Shown: piece after piece, positions 34,498 to 46,469 of the stretch | Numbering within the stretch: the first letter of the stretch is position 1 | Layout: every line of letters starts with the position of its first letter | Assembly: GCA_039619475.1 (NCBI GenBank) | Contig: CM077116.1 | Location: forward strand, 3,782,001-3,846,000 | Direction of reading: 5' to 3' | DNA length: 64,000 nt | Source of the DNA: Icerya purchasi | Lineage: Eukaryota > Arthropoda > Insecta > Hemiptera > Monophlebidae | Notes under the pieces: generated by a model | Told to the model about the DNA's origin: nothing | Seen by the model: only the letters and a program-made list of their open reading frames with translations | Databases searched by the model: none | Made by a program: the position numbers and the translations under genes

Positions 34498-34749
34498 AAT
34501 CACTCGAAAAATTCATAATTTATCATTAAATAAACTTTTAAAAGTGAAATTCAAAATATAAAACAAAATGCAGAAGTCCTTTCACAAAATCAAAAAATTA
34601 CGATTAAAAAATTATTCAACCCTTCCCCCTGCCACTTGAGGGCCAAAAACACCAAAAAAGGGAAGATCACATAAATAATAGACCGAGTAAAAACGTCGAA
34701 GAAACCAAAGCATATGCCTCAAGGACCGCTTTATAGGAAAAAGTATTCT

Positions 34750-35440
34750 GGCCCCTTAGGCGCTGAAAGTTCAAAGATTTTGAAAATAATATTTTTTTCC
34801 CGGGCATATGATATATCGTTGAAATGAAGGCTAAATGTCAGGAACAAAATTTTATTCCATTTCCTTAACGAAATTTTCAAGGTTGACCAAAAATTCAAAA
34901 ATCAAGAAAACTGACGTGTTCTCCTCCTTAACGCTGCAAATATTATAGCTAAAAATTTTGAACAAGGTTAAAAATATGCAGATCCCCGTATATTTCTCTA
35001 GTTAGGAACATCAAGGGTTTTAACTTTAAAATTAGACCATCTGGGCATGGAAAGCTCAAAATTTTGGAAAAAATATTGTTTTTTCCTCAGGCATGTTACA
35101 TATTCATTGAAGTTCGTCAGAAACAAAACCATATTGAATTTTCTTAAACAAATTTTCTAAGTTAGTGGCAATTTCGAAAATCGCAAAAGATTACCTTTTT
35201 CTTTCTCCCTTTGCAGCGTGAAAAATCAGATTTCTTTGTTTTGAATTTAGTATTATGTAAATATAACGTGACATATGGAATCCTCAGCGCATGAAACATT
35301 TAACAAAATGGATACCCCCCTCCCGGGTTAAAATAAGGTCTCTTATCTTTTAATGTTGAAAAATATTGGTTGAAACATAGAATAAAGAACAAGTCTGAAG
35401 TACCAAAAATTCAAATTTTTTCACTGTGCCGGGGGCTCTA
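34750..35440. repeat. Unclassified dispersed repeat with two ~285-bp modules
   Basis: Module 1 (GAAAGTTCAAAGATTTTG, from 34765) and module 2 (GAAAGCTCAAAATTTTGG, from 35050) are 285 bp apart and align through GGCATRT...ATTCATTGAAG, GTCAGRAACAAAA and the 'AAATTTTCWAAGTT' segment. The end (35300-35440) recurs in inverted orientation at 54190-54345. No coding capacity and no recognised family. Confidence 0.6.
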
Positions 35441-35955
35441 AAAACAACATTTCTCTGGTCTTATTTTTTTTTACATAAATGCGACCATTTCGAGACTGCA
35501 CCTAGTTATGATGTTAGTTCTTTTGTTCTTTTTTCTGCATTGAAAATAATTTTTTGTTGTAAACCGTCATATTTCCGTTTATGTAAATGATCAGTCAAAT
35601 GAATTTGAATATTTCTCGATCTATTATTTTTACTATTCGTTTTTTACTATTTGATCTACCTTTAGTCGTCCGATTCTGACAATAATGGTTTTGGTTTATT
35701 TTTATTTTTACTAAATAGTCGATATGTTTTTTATGTACCCGATGTACAATTAATTCTATTCCAGTCTTAGCAATTACCGTTACAACTAATTTTTAAATAT
35801 TTTTGCCTCCTTTTTTCATTACACCATGAATCTCTATGTTCTCTTCTTGTATTGCTCTGAATCATTTATTTGATTATGAAGTTGTTTAATTTATTAATAT
35901 TTTTAATAATTTACTTTTAATAGTTTTTCAACTTTAAAACTAACTTCCTTTATGT
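35441..35955. other. No gene recognised
   Basis: T-rich intergenic sequence between the modular repeat and an I-B copy. Confidence 0.35.
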
Positions 35956-36826
35956 TAAGATCGCTACATCATTATCAGTACCCATTCCAACGGAGAATGG
36001 CGTGCCCTCCGGCTACGCTCTGAGTGCAACCTTATTCATAATTTACGTCAATGACGTAGCCGATTGCATCTCGCCGCCTATAACCGCCCGGCTGTTTATC
36101 GATGATCTTAATATCTCCTTATCGTCAAATTTACCTCCTATCGCTCAAAAAATACTCCAGAAAACTATCGATAAAATACAGAGTTGGTCTGAAAACAACG
36201 GCCTAGCCATCTCGGTGAGTAAATTTCTGCAGGAGGCGCCGTTCCTCGCCGAGTGTATCCCTAGATCTAAACAGTCTTCCTCTTCCTCAGAAAGCTATTG
36301 TCAAATTCCTTGAATTAATCTTTGATTCTAGACTTACTTGGAAGCCTAAAACATAGCTGCACCAATTCTATCCCCATATTAAAATATCTGGCTAGCTCCA
36401 AATGTAATATTAATCCTAAATTCCTTTTCAACATCTACAGATCGCTGTTTTTATCGAAAATCCACTACGGGTGCCAAGTGTACTCCCCAGTCAGCTAATC
36501 ATCCAAACATAACAAGTCCCCTCTTTACGGTGGAAGTGGCAGTCAGGGCAAAAGTACCCAGACCACCTAATTTACTACACTGATGGAGCTAAGGCAGTTG
36601 GTGAGGCAGGTCCACTGCCCGTAACCTTGCATTCGAAGGTCACGACATCTCATGCGAAACTCGACTCAATGATGCCTGTTCCGCACTGGATGCAGAACTA
36701 TATGCAATTGCACACTGCTTCCACCACATCGTTACAACTTATACCGGAGCCAGTGATTTCCTCCTGATTATTGATTCCCTACAGTCTTTGACATGATTAA
36801 AAGCCAAATATACAACAACCCGCTAG
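35956..36826 (+). pseudogene. I-B family LINE, RT to RNase H (left of SINE D)
   Basis: It reads NGVPSGYALSATLFIIYVND (about 35994-36055), LFIDDLNISLSSN (FADD changed to FIDD), DKIQSWSENNGLAISVSK, then in shifted frames LIFDSRLTWKP and 'IYRSLFLSKIHYGCQVYS'. The thumb then stops short and RNase H begins: YYTDGAKAVG (about 36577-36605), DAELYAIAH and LIIDSLQSL (about 36765-36790). Most of the thumb region is missing. The element is interrupted by SINE copy D. Confidence 0.7.
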
Positions 36827-37188
36827 TTCCTCGATGGCCTAGTGCTAAAGCGTTTGACTTCCGCTACGGAGGTCACGGGTTCGATCCCGAGCGACGACAG
36901 AACTTATTACAAGAATTAAAATAAATAGTCGCTAATAATCACGTGGAAGGTAACGGCAAACCACCACGTACAACATTATATGCGCGCTACGTCAGTACAC
37001 AGCAGACAACACGGGACTACACTTGTAGCGCGATTACAAGCGACTACAATCAGTTCCGAATGAAGTTTTGCGCGCGTACGCTCGCGCTGCATATAACAAT
37101 TGTCTAGTACACTACCTATATCTGTATAGCTGAGATGTACAATTAGGTTGCCCACCAACCGATAAGGTTGAGGAGAGAAAGAAGAAGG
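36827..37188 (+). mobile_element. tRNA-derived SINE, copy D (full length, best preserved head)
   Basis: A-box-like TGGCCTAGTGCTAAAGC (36835-36851) and an exact B-box core GGTTCGATCCC (36878-36888) show its tRNA origin. The anticodon arm is replaced by GACTTCCG-CTA-CGGAGGTC (36856-36874). The core has CACGTGG...CCACGTA at about 36939-36971. The 3' end GCCCACCAACC-GATAA-GGTTGAGGAGA (37150-37175) is nearly identical to the RTE-1 3' end. It interrupts an I-B RNase H domain. Confidence 0.9.
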
Positions 37189-37390
37189 ATAGTCACGTGT
37201 CACTGCTGTGGGTTTCTGGGCACATTGGAGTGCCTGGTAATAAGAGTGTCGACGGAGCAGCACGTTCTGCCTTACTCTCGCCAATGCCACAGGACACGGA
37301 GCTACCCTCATAAATTACATATGCATTCCTAAAAGCGTGCGAAAACCAGTGGAGAACTGAATGGGCAGCTGCTACGCATACGTAAGCCTC
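37189..37390 (+). pseudogene. I-B family LINE, RNase H end (right of SINE D)
   Basis: Coding resumes as VSLLWVSGHIGVPGNKSVDGAARSA (about 37200-37275), the last RNase H block with the conserved His, then 'ACENQWRTEWAAATHT' to about 37380. A stop lies at about 37309. The 3' end of the element is not recognisable. Confidence 0.7.
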
Positions 37391-37414
37391 TCGGTAAGTT
37401 CCCCATATTCTTCT

Positions 37415-37633
37415 TCACTCTTCGTCTGAACTGAACTGTTCACTGTCACTGGTACAAGCTTGTTCAAACAAGGCTAGAAGTCGACTTTGTTTATTTTCGT
37501 ATGGCATCGTTCGTAAAACTATGAAAAAGGATATACAATTCATCAATAAACAATAAAAAACAATAAACACGTTGTATATATAAATGTAACGTGACCATTG
37601 TGGCCAGGTATAACTTACCTGCGCGCGCTTCAC
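37415..37633 (-). other. Unassigned acidic open frame
   Basis: A 72-residue minus-strand frame ends MPYENKQSRLLALFEQACTS then DSEQFSSDEE. The Ser/Asp/Glu-rich start is reminiscent of DNA-transposase N-termini such as piggyBac, but nothing downstream supports this. It interrupts or follows the I-B remnant. Function unknown. Confidence 0.2.
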
Positions 37634-38112
37634 AGACGTGTAAACTCCACCACAGCCGCAGTGACATTAAATAGAATAGCTAATTCACTCAAAGAGGTCA
37701 ACGACCGCAGCTACTGTGAGCGGAATATTAGGGTTTTAAAAACCGTCGGGTATTAGATACCCGGCCACAATGACAGCGAGTTAAATATTACTCAAATCAT
37801 TGTTTCCTTCCTCCGATGATTTTTTTCATGTATGCGTTAAACCTTAATTTACGTTTACACTATCATAAGTTCCTTTTATATCAATGAATACGCTGTTATT
37901 ATGCATTAAACATTAGATATATTTGTAAATTACACTAAATAAATATTCTCTATAATAACAAACAATGTAATTTTTAATTTCTTTATAAAAATTGTTATAA
38001 GCGAACTTGAAGCAATAGTTTTAATCCAAACAAAAAAAAAAAAAAAAAACAATAAAAATTAAAGTTTTTTGACTTACAAAAAATTTAAAGTGTATACTAT
38101 TAAATTAATGAG
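37634..38112. other. No gene recognised
   Basis: Contains a short hairpin (CGGGTAT-TAG-ATACCCG near 37757) and an A-run at 38033-38049. Otherwise unassigned. Confidence 0.35.
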
Positions 38113-38690
38113 TTTTTTTTGGGGGCTTGGCCGACTAAGGGCAACTACCCAGGACAATTGGAGTAGATTAAAGATTAAATTTTAATCCGGTCAGAGATCG
38201 ATGACAGAAAAGAGACAAGAATAGGAACCACATTGGATGACGGCAAAGGTAAGATATAGGAAGCACTATATGGAGTAGGATAATTCAGCTTTAACAGCTG
38301 AACGTACAGGATATTACGCTCGGAGGAAAGACTGGAACATTCAAACAGCACGTGGTCAGGATCGCAAACAAAGGAACAGTCGCCAGAGTGCAAAGGACAA
38401 TAAGGGGATGGGAAAAGAGCAAAACGATGCCGAGAGGATGGAAGCAAAGTATGATTGAACCGCAGACGGCAGATGGTAATGATGAAAAAACATTTAAGAG
38501 TAGGAAAATGATAGAACCAAGAACAAGAAGGAGGTCTAGGCTGAATAAAAAGGTAAAATGAGTTAGGATTGGAAAAGGAGCAAGGATACACATCCGACCA
38601 AAGTCTGACATGCATTCTTTTGGAGAGGGGAAGTATGCTGTGACCAGGAATCTTTTTAACAAAATGTGGAGAGTGCAACGCTAATTATTT
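38113..38690 (-). pseudogene. I-A family LINE 3' end
   Basis: A 167-residue open frame aligns with the I-A C-terminus: RLWSDVYPCSFSNPNSFYLF, INHTLLPSSRHRFAL-like sequence, then CxLHSGDCSFVCDPDHVLFECSSLSSERN and the terminal SISDRIKI plus stop at 38175. The A-run (T8 on the + strand, 38113-38120) and 3' UTR match other I-A copies. It is 5'-truncated near 38690 and has no frameshift in the surviving part, so it is relatively young. The Cys/His block is the usual C-terminal zinc motif of I-clade ORF2. Confidence 0.78.
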
Positions 38691-39539
38691 ATGCTTAATA
38701 AATCTGTATTAACTTTTCGTTTATTAACACATTTTAAATACACTTTCCGCGTTTTTTTAAGATTTAAAAAGAAAATATAAAAAAACAAATTCTTAAGCTC
38801 CAAAAAAAATTAAAAAGAAGAAAAAAAAATTATTCTTGATTGGTTTTTTAATGACGAATTTAGATAAAACTGACATACATGTGCATTGCTTTCAATTTGT
38901 AATAAAAACATTGTTCGCTTATAACGATCTTTACCTAACATGTTTTTCCTTCTTTTTTTCTGCAACTTGGAACTTTAATGTACATGTCACACTAAATATC
39001 AATAAAGCTTTTATACATTGCCTGATAAGGCAGGTAGGATTTATACAGTACCGGACTTCGAACGGAATAATCGCAAATATTGCAGTTTCGTATATTTACA
39101 TTAAACATTTCTAACAGTATTTTTTCACTTCTGCCTGTAAACGTTTTTGTTATTTTCGGAAAAGAAAAAAAAAACTTGAACAGTAGAATCAAATAGTACA
39201 AAAATCGCTACAAGTGCCCCTTTACAATTGCGACAAGTGGGGATACCGTTAAGGGACTTGCGTTCGGAAACAGGATATAAGCCGGAACAATATGAACATG
39301 AGAGGAATGAACTGTGACCAAAGTTTAGCAATCTACCCAAAAAGTTAACATTTAGCGCACTGTAAGAAGGATCTGATACTTGGTGATATCTTAAATATGA
39401 GCTTGAAAATAGATATTTCAAGGGAAAGACTTTCACAGCAAATATCCACTGATTTAGTAGCGGTTTTTGCACCGTCCTGGGTTGTTAGGGATCATTCTAT
39501 CTGACGAAACAACGACTAGAGAAAGAATCTTTTCGCTAA
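38691..39539. other. No gene recognised
   Basis: Several overlapping short open frames on both strands without motifs. Confidence 0.35.
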
Positions 39540-41055
39540 TATCTTCCTCGGAAAAAATTATTTCTATGTACGTCAGTATTAATTCTTTAACAGTTGTCCA
39601 TCCTTTTACGAACATGTTAATTTCCTTTACTCTTCTACTCTTAAAAAACTGAACGTGTTGAAAGTTCTTTTTCATTAAGATGGGCAGGAGATCCTCTTCT
39701 CTTCATTTCTCCGGATAAATTCATTATCCGTTCTAAACTCAATTACCTTTATCTATGGCTGTGTCTCAAAATCATTTCTCCAAGTTGGATGTAAACTAAA
39801 ATTCTTGTATTCGTCTTTGGCTTAGAGTGCTCTTAGATTCCTTCCAATACCAATTGTTCTCGCTGAGCCAAACTCGCCTCCCCTTTTCATCCGCAGATCT
39901 TATTTAGGATATCGTTTTCTGTGTAAACGCCTATCGCTATCATCCTCTAGACTTATTCCTTCACACCTTTCTATTCTGCAAAACTGGCGCTTTACTCCCA
40001 AGAAAATTCCTATCCTATCTCACATTGCTTTGCGGCTGAATTCCTTTTGCAGATCTTTCCAATCCGCCTAATGTATTCTCCTTTTTTTCTTTTTCGTCCA
40101 AATTACTTCCTAATACAGACGTTATGCAGGAATTCCACAGTTTTATAAAATCACAATTTCCTTCTCACAAAGCCATTTTTACGGATAGTTCGTAGGAGCG
40201 TAATGAAGTTGTGGCCTCTTTCACCCTTCTGGACGTAAATTTCTTCACTGGGTCTTTTCGTTTCCCTTCTTTCTGCACTATCTTTACCGCTGAACTAATG
40301 ACCATTTTACGTTCCATAATTTATATCTTCTTCCATCGAACTTCTTCCAAATATTCGGTTACCTTTGACATTTTCTTACATTTTATTTTTTTATTCCCCG
40401 CATTCAGTCTCTTATTCACACTCTTCATTCATTCCATTCTATCCGCACTGATTTGCTCTGAGTCCCTAGCCATATGGGGATTGAAGGTAATGAAATGACA
40501 GATTTATTGGCTCAGATTTTCGCGTCTTCTCGTTTTTATTTCACAAAACTTCCTGCTTCTAATTTGCTTCCACTATATAAAATGTCGCATACTAGATTTT
40601 AGTCAAATATTTATGCTATCCTTCTACCTATCCATTCACCGAATCTTCCTACCCAGTCTTGATTTTACGATTTTCTGTCGTTTTGCCGTTCCGTTATCGT
40701 CCCTAATATTTGTTTACGTCTTAATCATACTCACCTTCTTTCCTCACGTTTTCGTTATCTTTTCGCACTTTCCCCTAATTCTCCAACCAAATGACGAAGT
40801 CGTCTGCGATCCTAACCATTTCATCTTCAAGTGTCCATCCATATCGAATGAACGTGCCGTTCTATATTCTGATCTGTTATCACTTAAGATCTCCAATTCT
40901 TATTGTGCCTCTTATACCTTAGCATTCCCTTCGATCTTCATTGTTTCTTTAGTTATTTTATTTTATCATCATTTGACCGAGTCTTTATCTAATTAATTCT
41001 CCTCGTTCATATCGTTTCGGAGATAAGATCCGCCGCAGACGTACTAAAAAGAATA
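39540..41055 (+). pseudogene. I-A family LINE relic, thumb to 3' end
   Basis: Ordered similarity to the I-A element: 'MYVSINSLTVVHPFTN' (thumb start), RRSYLGYRFLCKRLSL (about 39890-39940), NWRFTPKKIPILSHIA (39980-40028), FRFPSFCTIFTAELMTILRS (40259-40318), VPSHMGIEGNEMTDLLAQ (RNase H end, 40460-40515), CDPNHFIFKCPSISNERAVLYS (40807-40870). Many shifts and stops. The 3' end is about 41048, before a short A-run. Confidence 0.7.
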
Positions 41056-41639
41056 GTTTCATCTTGGCAAGAATAAAAGAAATGAAAAAATTTATTAAAC
41101 GGAGAAATTTAAGCAAGGAAAAGTGTATTAAAGGACTATAAAAGAATCTTTAAAAATTGCTTCTGCAATAACTACTATTAATAAATTACTAATTATTAAT
41201 GTATTTTAAAGGAGAATTGGAATTAACAATAGTTACTAATGTATTATAATGCAATACTCAAATTATCGATAGCGGCATTGTTTTGATTTCAATTGTCATT
41301 ATTATTATTTAATTGATCTATTTTATTTTTTGATGTTACAGATTGTTTTAACATCCTAGTTACTGAAATAACGCGTTTTAGCAAAGTTATTTTGTACTCC
41401 AATCAATGCAATCTATTACAAATAACGTCTCTACTTCCCGATACTGGATCGTAATCATTTTCTCTACATAACACATTTAATAAACACCGATTAGGAATAC
41501 CACATACCAGACCTAAAGTAAGAATCTAAATATTTGTTCAAATAATTCCTAATAAGTGGAAAACCACCAATTAATTTAACTTTACATTTAAATCGGCAAA
41601 CCAACGCGTGAAATATATTATATAAAAATATTTACGATT
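41056..41639. other. No gene recognised
   Basis: AT-rich sequence with no assignable signals. Confidence 0.35.
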
Positions 41640-41830
41640 TAACCCATAATGGGCGTATGCCTTCCTCAACTTCTTTCTGTCGTTCAATCTAACGCCTTTT
41701 TAATCCAGTTATTCCCGGCGATTCTAACTATTTCGTCTTTCCATAGAGTTAATGGTCTTCTGAACTGGTTTCTTGCTACCCCTACAGAACACGCTTGACT
41801 CATGTGTCATCATCTCTTCGGCTCACGAAT
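41640..41830 (-). pseudogene. RTE-type LINE C-terminal remnant
   Basis: Minus strand reads RRPLTLWKDEIVRIAGNNWI then KKALD, and after a shift 'KKLRKAYAHYG'. This matches the terminal R(P)xxRWxDDIxKxAGxxWxxxAxDRxxWxxLxEAY motif common in RTE-like and related LINEs. Only about 60 codons remain. Confidence 0.55.
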
Positions 41831-44374
41831 ATCATCAAATATATTTCGCGCTCGATCTACACATTATTACGTATTTTCTTAGTTTTTAAACTTTCTTAAT
41901 TCCACTTTATCATTATTCTTAGTGGGAAAACATTAATCAATTATGAAACGTTAAAACGATAATCACGTATTGCAAAAGAAAACTATGTAACGCTATAAAA
42001 AAAAATTACAGTGAGCAAGAAATATTTACACGGTTTAGGAAATGTACAATAAACAGAGCTGAAAGAGTTACATGTGCTTACATTCATGACATAATTAAAT
42101 AACTTCCACACTTTCGATGAAAACTAACTGTGCAACATGTATCTGCGTTTGCAGATACTTAATATTTAATAAAGGAACATGACCGGTAACATTAATCATT
42201 CGATAAGTAATTTCATAATCGATTACCGACCCGTTAATAATTTTAGTAGTTCTTCTAATTGTAAATAATGTTAGTCACATTGCTCGCAGTAATTTCAAAA
42301 AACGCGATTAAGGTAACTGTTTGTCGCTCTTGGGAAAAATTTCAAAAAATGTTGTACCATATATATCCATTTGTTTCGCTAAATTTTTTTCCCCGTTTTC
42401 TTTAGATTTCGGTTTAAAACATTAATCAAAAATTATTTTCGAAAAATTTCTTACTTCTGAATTTCATTTAAAAAACCTAATCGAAGCAGAATTCTTCGCA
42501 ACTTTAACAAATGCGACCCCCTATGACTTATCGGTCGAATAATGAAAGATGATGGTAGTGTGCCATCATTTGGTATATTAAATTTGATCAAATTTCATTG
42601 GCTAATGTGAAAAAAATTCGGCTACTATTTGTATTTTGGTGGAAGAGTAAGAAACATATAGGCAGGCACTGAACTTACCCTTCGATATAACGATAATAAA
42701 TGACTGGAGTAACTAGCAATAGAGATGGCGGTGTTTTTTTACGCGATCCGCCTAAGGATAAGAAATATGTGTGTTTTCGTATGTGTAGACTTTTTACGGC
42801 TGGCCAGTGCTTGCTGCCGTATTTTCCAGAGTGAAATATTTGCCGTACGAACTTCAGCTGGTGAGGAATAAAGCTGCCATGGAAGAACTTTCGCTGTGCT
42901 AAATAATTCCGAAGCAAATGTAGCCGTGTAGTGGAATACGTTAAATTATAGCGAAAGCAACGAAAACGACTTCGTTGCAAAGTATTTCGGTTAGTCTGCA
43001 TTTCAAGTGAATATTTTACTTCCTTCCTTCCTTCCTTCTTTTTTTTTTTTCTTTTTCAGGTTGCAGCGTTGAAAAAACTGCCGACTACCCTAGTCCGCGG
43101 AAAAAGCCAAGTTCACGTTATAGTCCATCTGTGTCCACGCGGAGCATAAATTATTCACATGTAACAAAGCGGTCTAATTAATTCCGCGGTGGGGAATAGA
43201 TAAAATCGTGTAATATATTCAGGCGATAGTGTCTTATGATTCTAACAAGCGAATCGAATCGCAGTTTGGACCAGAACTTTTCGAAGTAATAGATCATTAC
43301 GCATCAGATCAGCTGTTAGAGATCGAATCATTTCGGTAGCGACCAAAAATTGTTTTTAAATGTAAAAAAATTTACCAAGATTTACTCTAAAAAAATTTAA
43401 TAAAGATACAGTAAAAAGTAAAAAATAATTATTACTCGATAAAAATAAATCTTATTAAATACAAGCCCTCATATTACGATTATTCTTAAACAACGTTCGT
43501 ACCTTAATTAGAGTCTCGGTAATTCAAATTGCGACAATTAAAAAACCACATTAAACGATTATATCAATAAAATAACTCGTTTCCTATACGGGAAGTATTG
43601 GAAATTTAACATGATTTTTAATTTACATTTCAATTTAGGTATCACTCATTTAGTACCGTATTTTAATTGTTGCACTTTGAATGATTGCTCTGCATTATAT
43701 TTAGCAATTAATATTTTTATTACATTTTTAGAGTAAATCTTCAGGTATCGGTATTTTTTCTTAAACAATTTCATTTCACAAATTTTGACCTAAATACCTT
43801 TTGAATAAATGACTCTGTTTCACGGTAATTTGATATTTATAAATTGAGGTTTTCGTTTTTTTTTTTTATTTCAATTTTCCTTTTTCTTATTCTTGTGTAT
43901 CAAATTAAGTCCGAAACTTCTTAGTTTTGCGTATAATTAAGTTAAACTTTAATCATGATTTTTCCTTATTATTATATAATTGACTACAACTCGCGCAATA
44001 ATGCACATTGTAGACCTAAATTTGTAATAATAATAATAATAAATATATGATTTGATTTGATTTGATTTATAATATTAACTTGAAACACATTATAGATGTG
44101 TATCAGCGAGCACATCGTTGACCAGATTTTGAAGGGGGAATAAAAGTAAAAATAACGCGCCTCGGTAAATATATGAAAAAAAAACACACTAACAGCGATA
44201 ATAATTTAGCTTATTTCTTATTGTCCGCTTTTTGAGATATTGTTTTCTAGTTCTAATGACAAAAATTTTTAACATCGCAGCATTTTGCTAAAAAAAATTG
44301 TTTAACGGCAAAAAATAATTAACTAAAACCTCTTTTTCAAATTAACATCGACTGCCTATATACTAATACTCCGT
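41831..44374. other. Unassigned intergenic stretch
   Basis: No gene supported. It contains a hairpin at 42549-42569 (ATGATGG-loop-CCATCAT), a (CTTC)n run near 43019-43038, and (TAA)n and (TTTGA)n runs near 44024-44068. A 108-residue minus-strand frame at 42675-43001 has no motif I recognise. Confidence 0.35.
43019..43038. repeat. (CTTC)n microsatellite
   Basis: Five tandem CTTC units followed by a T-run. Confidence 0.85.
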
Positions 44375-44460
44375 ATTCATTCCCTCATTCACACTCTTTT
44401 CTCTCTTCATGCTATCCGGATTGATATGCTCTGGGTCCCCAAACACGCCACACACTAGGT
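44375..44460 (+). pseudogene. I-A family LINE fragment (RNase H interior)
   Basis: About 85 bp closely match 40395-40475 of the I-A relic (TCATTCACACTCTT...ATGCTATCCG, then GATATGCTCTGGGTCCC), coding for the 'IRIDMLWVPxH' stretch. No tail is present, so it is a deletion remnant, not a 3'-primed insertion. Confidence 0.55.
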
Positions 44461-46249
44461 AAAATCGAATACGATGAATATCTGAGGGTTTCTTTTTTTA
44501 CATTGGTTACGAAATAATAATCTTAGAAGTCACTTAGAATACAATTTATTAAAAAGAATTATTACCGAAATATAATTAGTGCCGCGGCGTCCTTGAATAT
44601 CTAAATATCACGCCGGGGCAAGAACGGTTTAAAACTCTCACTCTATCAAAGTCCGTATTATATTTTTTGAACTTCACACACCAGCAAAACTAAAGCGCAT
44701 TCTTCGCGGGTATTACACAGTTAATTTTAAAAGATCCCCAAAAAGGGAAATATAAGTATTACTTTTCTCATTCACGGATCAAATTTTACTTTGTCGCTAA
44801 GCACCTTTTTAATTACTCAAAGCTGGAGGTTGATATAATCGCACCAGAAATCAAAAATTCTAATTCTAATAAAGAAATAAAACAAACCCAGTACGTTTTC
44901 TTTTGAACAAGTGATAACTTCTAGTGTTCACGTAATTCGATTAATGGAGGAAAATTTGAAAAAAGTTAATTTAATAATTTCGTTGAAAATAATCATGGTA
45001 CGTAGTTGAGTCTGTCGATATGTCTTCACCTATATAGAGTAAACATAATGTTGTTGAAAAAATACCGTGCTTGATGATGACCACAACAATAAATTAACTC
45101 CCCGATTGCGTACACATACTCGTTAGAACACGATTCACATAGACCGACAGCCGCAGATTTTCCTAAAAAACAAAAAAAGATCTGATTACTCTTTATTCTT
45201 TTTCAATGTTGAACCATTCCGGCGCGTAACGTACCGACTGACATATACACATATTGTTATGTTTTGCGTACTTAATTAAACTATATTATTTCAAATTTTC
45301 TTAAACACCAAAAAAGCGCTAGTTCAAATTATGTCTTTAAATGATCACGGTTTTTCAAAAAAACGCATTAAATTCCAGCCCAGCGTATCTCAAAATTCCG
45401 TGCATACCCACGAAACATTTGTTTAATGAGTGGGTTTTTTTCCTTTAAGGGGGGTAAAACTTCATTAGACGCGGTTTAAATATTTCAACAGGGGAAAGAA
45501 CAATTTCATGAGTTGATGAAACTTTAGCTGTACTCTTATCAACCATGCATGAATGTATAGGGATAGTAAAATATGCAAGTGACCGAATATCCTACAAGCG
45601 GGAAAGTATTAAACGCGAGAGACGATGTCTCTTTTTAGTCGGGTACTGTGATTGGCTGATCACACGACTGCTTCCTCCACACTGTGACAAGAGGGGAACG
45701 ATAATATTTTGCATGAAAACAATTAGCACAGGTAGACATGTATGCTTTTATATGAAACGAAGAAAAATACAATCTCACAAATAATTCCACAATTCTCATT
45801 AGAACGTTACCGATTTGTTGGTATATAATTTACGCTTTTATCAATACAAAATCGTTAGAAAAACTACAAAGTGGAATTTCCTTTTTTCATTTTAAGGCCT
45901 ATATGTTATTTCATGCTAAAATTATAATTATGTTCAATTGAGCCGTTCCGCAAAAATTGACACTTTTTCTAAACACGTTTTCAAAAAACGATTTTTTTTT
46001 GCTTTTTCGTAGCTTTTAGTGTTTAGGCCGATGCTAAATGTGATGAAAAGACGTATCTTAAGTTAATCATATTTTTTGAAATCAAAGCTATTAAGTAACT
46101 TGTTTGTTCGCGTTAATTTTGCTCTTGCTACGGTCATCTGATACGAAGAAACTAACGGTCAGATCGTTTTATTTTACTTTATCTTATCGTAGCTGATAAA
46201 GCCGAATTAGTTTAACAATCGTCGATCATTATTCATACTAGTCGGTTTT
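44461..46249. other. No gene recognised
   Basis: AT-rich sequence; a 79-residue frame at 45545-45784 has no motif. I see no repeat boundaries. Confidence 0.35.
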
Positions 46250-46469
46250 CTTTAGATTAACCTAATATTCGCGTACTCAGACGCGGGTTTAATACACCAT
46301 GTCGTCAAAACCAAAAAAGGAGATACCAAATCCGATATTAGAAAAACTGTAAGCAACAAAGTGACCACAAAGCCGCCAAAAAACAAAACATTCTCACTTT
46401 CCAGTGCAAATTTTCCAAATTTACCCAACAGTAAATCAAACAGAGACATATCTGCAAAGCATAATACTA
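46250..46469 (+). pseudogene. I-B family LINE, 5' end and start of ORF1
   Basis: The ATG at 46299 begins MSSKPKKEIPNPILEK. After one frame disturbance the frame reads KVTTKPPKNKTFSLSSANFP and 'SKSNRDISAKHNTTT'. It then runs into the I-A insertion, and the same frame resumes at 49635 as SFTDLAATSNPTNHPH. It is therefore the first part of the I-B element at 49.6-53.65 kb. Confidence 0.75.

Noticed and set aside
36831..36900. A functional tRNA gene
   Set aside because: The A and B boxes are tRNA-like, but the anticodon arm is replaced by an 8-bp stem with a 3-nt loop and there is no acceptor-stem pairing. It is followed by the SINE body, and the same head recurs at 26951.
11305..41270. Enrichment of TATCGATA (DREF) sites across the window
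   Set aside because: About five occurrences were seen where roughly two are expected at this base composition. That is too weak without a promoter context; only the 22-bp palindrome was kept.
42549..42569. Another hammerhead motif at the ATGATGG...CCATCAT hairpin
   Set aside because: It is a simple 7-bp stem-loop. The GAAA string and stem I partner required for a hammerhead are missing.
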